NCBI GenBank assembly: GCA_016714795.1
Contig: JADKCA010000007.1
Location: forward strand, 62,001 to 126,000
Reading direction: 5' to 3'
Length of the DNA: 64,000 nucleotides
Source: Sphingomonadales bacterium
GTDB lineage: Bacteria > Pseudomonadota > Alphaproteobacteria > Sphingomonadales > Sphingomonadaceae
The notes beneath the pieces are model-generated. The model was given only the letters and a program-made list of their open reading frames with translations, was not told the DNA's origin and searched no databases. This document shows, one piece after another, positions 61,047-64,000 of the stretch; the first letter of the stretch is position 1; the number at the start of each line of letters is the position of its first letter. Made by a program: the position numbers and the translations under genes.

Positions 61047-63790
61047 TCAACTTCACCTTTGACGGCACGCATTATCAGGCGCGGGAGGGCGACACGCTGG
61101 CGGCTGCGCTGTTGCGCAATGGCGTCGGCCTCGTCGGGCGCAGTTTCAAATATCACCGCCCGCGTGGGATCATGGCGGCGGGCGTCGAGGAACCCAACGC
61201 CCTTGTGACGGTGGGCGAAGGTGGCCGCGCAGAGCCCAACACCCGCGCGACCGATGTGATCGTTTATGATGGGCTGGTGGCGCGCAGCCAGAACCGCTGG
61301 CCATCGCTTGGCTTTGATGTGGGCGCGGTGATCGGGCTCTTCTCCAAGGCGCTGCCTGCGGGCTTTTATTACAAGACCTTCTTCGGCCATGCCAATCTGT
61401 GGCTGGTCTATGAATGGGTCATCCGCCGCGCGGCAGGGCTGGGCAATGCGCCGACCGAGGCCGACCCGGACCGTTACTCACAGCGCGCGGCGTTCTGCGA
61501 TGTCCTAGTTGTGGGTGCAGGGCGATCTGGGCTAAGCGCGGCGCTGGAGGCAGCAGAGGCAGGCCAGCGCGTGATCCTTGTCGAGCAGGATCATGTGCTG
61601 GGTGGCAGACTACTCCGCGATAATCATGATCTGGGTGACGGCTGGATCGCGGAGACAGCCGCGCGCATTCGCGCGGCGGGCGGCATCATCCTGACGCGCA
61701 CCACCGGATCGGGCTATTGGGAGCATGACCATGTCACGCTCACGCAGCGGCTTGCCGAACCGGGGCAAGTGCCGGAGAGCGGCACCGCACAACGCCTGTG
61801 GCATGTGCGCGCGGGCCGCGTGATCCTCGCCACCGGCTGCCTCGAGCGGCCCATCGCCTTTGCGCATAATGACCGTCCCGGCGTGATGCTGAGCGGCGCG
61901 GTGCGAACCTATGTGCGCCGCTTCGGCGTGGTGCCGGGGAAGCGGGTGGTGATCGCGACCAACAATGATGATGCCTATCAGACGGCCGTCGCAGTGAAAG
62001 CGGCTGGCGGTAAGGTGGTCGCAATTTTGGACTCTCGCGCGGAATTCAGTGAGGTTGCTCTGGCCGCCAAATCGGACTTTCAGATTCACACGAACTCATT
62101 TCCGGTTGCTGCGAAGGGTAGCAAGCACGGTTTGCATTCTGTCGAAACTGACATCTGGACCGAGTCCATCACATTCGACGCTGATCTGATCGCCGTTTCG
62201 GGGGGCTTCACGCCGGTTGTGCATCTTCATATGCAAGCGGGCGGCACGCTCGATTTCGATGCGGAGGCGCAGGCTTTCATCGCTGCGAACAGCCGCCAGA
62301 ATGTCACGACCATTGGTTCAGCTGCGAACCCGCCGCCCGCGCCCGCCATCACGCCCATGGGCGACCCCAAAAAGAGCTTCATCGATTTCCAGAATGATGT
62401 GACGCTCGCCGATATCGATCTCGCCTGGGCCGAAGGCTATCGTTCGGTCGAGCATCTCAAGCGCTACACCACGCTGGGCATGGCGACCGATCAGGGCAAG
62501 ACCAGCAATATGGCCGCGCTCGCCCGCCTTGCAGAACAGCAGGGCGTGACCATCCCCGATGCAGGGCTGACGACCTTCCGCCCGCCCTATACGCCCGTGA
62601 CGATGGGGCTGCTCGCAGGGCGCACGCACCGCGATGCTGGGGCGCATCTGCGGCGCATGGCGCTGTGGGATGTGCATCAAGCCGCCAAGCCCATCTGGCA
62701 GCCTGCCGGCTACTGGATGCGCCCACGTGCTTTCCCACGCGCTGGCGAAGACCTTGGCACCGCCGCGCGGCGTGAGGCGCAGACTGTCCGCACCGCTGTC
62801 GGGATGACCGACGTCTCGACGCTCGCCAAGTTTGAGGTGAGCGGCCCTGATGCGGCGCGCTTGCTCGAGATCATCTGCGCGACCAGCGTGGCGAAGCTCG
62901 CCGTCGGGCGCGGACGCTACACCTTCATGCTGCGCGAGGACGGGCTGGTGTGCGACGATGGCACCGTCTGGCGCTTGGGCGAGAACCGCTATCTGCTGAC
63001 CAGTTCCACCGGCGGCGCGGACCGGATGGCGACGCAGCTTTCCTATGTCCGCCAGGTGCTGCACCCCGAACTGCGCGTTTCTGCCGTCAACGTGCAGGAA
63101 CATTATGCCGGGATTGCGGTCGCCGGTCCCAAGGCGAAGGCGGTGCTCGCCGTGCTGACGGGCGAAGAGCCACCGCGCCATATGTCGGTTGCACCCGCCA
63201 TGATCGCGGGTGTGCCTGTGTTGGTGCTCGCTGCCAGCTATTCGGGCGAACGCGCGTTTGAAGTCTATGTCGAGGCGACACGCGCCGAAGCCGTCTGGAG
63301 CGCTTGCGCAGCCGAAGTCGCAGCGCAAGGCGGTTGCTCCTATGGCCTTGAAGCGATGGAAATCCTGCGCATCGAAAAGGGGCATGTCGTCGTCGGCGGC
63401 GAAGTCGATGGGCGGCTCACGCCGCATGATCTTGGCCTCGCCGGGATGCTCAACAAGGCGGGTGGCTATATCGGCGCTGCCGGGCTGACGCGGCCTGCAC
63501 TGTCTGAACTGGGAAGGCTCCAACTCGTCGGGCTGGAGTCGCTGGGCGGCCCGATCCCCGAAGGCAGCATGCTGATGGCGGCCAAGGGGCTGGACGCGCA
63601 GGGCCATGTTACCGCTGCCGCTTACCGCGTGATGGAAGGCACGCCGATTGCGCTCGCGCTGCTGCGGGACGGCACCAAGCGCCACGGCGAGGAACTCACC
63701 GCCTCGTCCCCCACCCGCGACCAGCATGCCCGCGTCCGCGTCGTCGCGCCGCATTTCTACGATCATCAGGGGACGCGCTACCGTGACTGA
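61043..63790 (+). CDS. soxA: Sarcosine oxidase alpha subunit, second copy
   Basis: 915 residues. N-terminal ferredoxin-like domain (INFTFDGTHYQAREGDTLAA, RSFKYHRPRGI), central NAD/FAD domain (LVVGAGRSGLSAALEAAEAG, VILATGCLERPIAFAHNDRP), and C-terminal GcvT-like H4F domain (EVSGPDAARLLEIICAT, GGCSYGLEAMEILRIEKGHV). GTG start fused to the soxD2 stop. A short stretch at about 62030-62200 is less GC rich than its surroundings. It catalyses part of sarcosine or N-methyl-amino-acid oxidation, depending on the partner SoxB. Confidence 0.93.
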   Translation: MINFTFDGTHYQAREGDTLAAALLRNGVGLVGRSFKYHRPRGIMAAGVEEPNALVTVGEGGRAEPNTRATDVIVYDGLVARSQNRWPSLGFDVGAVIGLFSKALPAGFYYKTFFGHANLWLVYEWVIRRAAGLGNAPTEADPDRYSQRAAFCDVLVVGAGRSGLSAALEAAEAGQRVILVEQDHVLGGRLLRDNHDLGDGWIAETAARIRAAGGIILTRTTGSGYWEHDHVTLTQRLAEPGQVPESGTAQRLWHVRAGRVILATGCLERPIAFAHNDRPGVMLSGAVRTYVRRFGVVPGKRVVIATNNDDAYQTAVAVKAAGGKVVAILDSRAEFSEVALAAKSDFQIHTNSFPVAAKGSKHGLHSVETDIWTESITFDADLIAVSGGFTPVVHLHMQAGGTLDFDAEAQAFIAANSRQNVTTIGSAANPPPAPAITPMGDPKKSFIDFQNDVTLADIDLAWAEGYRSVEHLKRYTTLGMATDQGKTSNMAALARLAEQQGVTIPDAGLTTFRPPYTPVTMGLLAGRTHRDAGAHLRRMALWDVHQAAKPIWQPAGYWMRPRAFPRAGEDLGTAARREAQTVRTAVGMTDVSTLAKFEVSGPDAARLLEIICATSVAKLAVGRGRYTFMLREDGLVCDDGTVWRLGENRYLLTSSTGGADRMATQLSYVRQVLHPELRVSAVNVQEHYAGIAVAGPKAKAVLAVLTGEEPPRHMSVAPAMIAGVPVLVLAASYSGERAFEVYVEATRAEAVWSACAAEVAAQGGCSYGLEAMEILRIEKGHVVVGGEVDGRLTPHDLGLAGMLNKAGGYIGAAGLTRPALSELGRLQLVGLESLGGPIPEGSMLMAAKGLDAQGHVTAAAYRVMEGTPIALALLRDGTKRHGEELTASSPTRDQHARVRVVAPHFYDHQGTRYRD

Positions 63791-64000
63791 GGTGACCATC
63801 ACCCCCCTGCCCGCTGCCCCGCTGCATGCCTTCGAAATCTGGAGTGATCCGCAAGCTGTGGCCGCGCGCTTCAAGGCTGCGAAGGGATTTCCTCTGCCCG
63901 CGATGGGCCAGTCCGCCAGCCAAGATGGCCTCACGCTGATCCGTTTCGAACCCACCGTCTGGCTGATCGAGGGCGATCCGGAAGGGCTCGACGCCGTGCT
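63783..64000 (+). CDS. soxG: Sarcosine oxidase gamma subunit, N-terminal part (cut by window edge)
   Basis: The GTG at 63783 opens a frame that runs to the window end (72 codons), overlapping the soxA2 stop by 8 bases. The translation has SoxG features: ITPLPAAPLHAFEIW, LIRFEPTVWLIEGDPEG. It completes soxBDAG on the right. An alternative GTG is at 63792. Confidence 0.85.
   Translation, partial: MTEVTITPLPAAPLHAFEIWSDPQAVAARFKAAKGFPLPAMGQSASQDGLTLIRFEPTVWLIEGDPEGLDAV

Noticed and set aside
1..64000. CRISPR arrays, tRNA or rRNA genes, insertion sequences, prophage genes
   Set aside because: No regularly spaced repeats, no tRNA-like cloverleaf and no transposase or integrase protein was seen.

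Overview
The window looks like a chromosomal segment of an aerobic, high-GC alphaproteobacterium, most likely a sphingomonad. The reasons are a TonB-dependent receptor paired with a TPR-sulfotransferase, very tightly overlapping ATGA/GTGA gene starts, dispersed palindromic repeats of a type I know from that group, and a heavy load of FAD and GMC oxidoreductases. No tRNA, rRNA, CRISPR array or insertion sequence was seen. No gap between genes exceeds about 300 bases.

The dominant theme is breakdown of quaternary and N-methylated amines and oxidation of the released methyl groups on tetrahydrofolate (H4F). From 24020 down to 1 every gene is on the minus strand. In transcription order they are: a corrinoid carrier protein, a DUF1638 protein, a MetV-like FeS/Zn protein, a MetF-like reductase, a methyl-H4F:corrinoid methyltransferase, a RACo-type corrinoid reactivase and an MttB-family methyltransferase (mttB2). 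A choline branch follows: a frameshifted BCCT transporter, BetA, an FAD oxidoreductase and an MFS carrier. Then come a LysR regulator, formate-H4F ligase (fhs), a second MttB paralog (mttB1), an acyltransferase, a dimethylglycine-dehydrogenase-like flavoprotein, a cupin and soxBDA. A GATase1/AraC regulator of the GbdR type is divergent at 24156.

The middle (25-35 kb) holds a duplicated fragment of that regulator, an AraC gene, a MAPEG protein, a ubiE-like gene with two frameshifts, a cupin, and a formate dehydrogenase operon (fdsG-fdsB-folB-fdsA-fdsD) under an FdsR-like LysR gene. The fdsA gene is frameshifted, fdsB carries an in-frame palindromic repeat, and folB sits inside the operon.

From 35 to 46 kb the genes are on the plus strand: TonB receptor, TPR-sulfotransferase, then an overlapping MFS-aldehyde dehydrogenase-enolase superfamily-GMC operon. 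From 46 to 50 kb there are a GNAT, a GFA-family protein, a GIY-YIG nuclease between inverted repeats, a serine hydrolase, a 3-hydroxyisobutyrate-dehydrogenase-like protein and an SDR. From 50.5 kb to the right edge lie a gamma-butyrobetaine-hydroxylase-like dioxygenase with a class II aldolase and a quinone oxidoreductase, a LysR gene, and an operon Rieske oxygenase-PLP enzyme-FAD/2Fe-2S dehydrogenase-DAO oxidase-soxB2D2A2G2, so sarcosine oxidase genes sit at both ends.

Inferred flow: choline goes to glycine betaine (BetA). Betaine is demethylated either by MttB to the corrinoid protein and then H4F, or oxygenatively by the Rieske enzyme. Dimethylglycine and sarcosine are oxidised by the flavoprotein and SoxBDAG. 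Methyl-H4F is oxidised by MetF/MetV, Fhs recovers ATP while releasing formate, and Fds oxidises formate to CO2. Five single-base frame breaks in four otherwise well-conserved genes suggest either sequencing error or decay.
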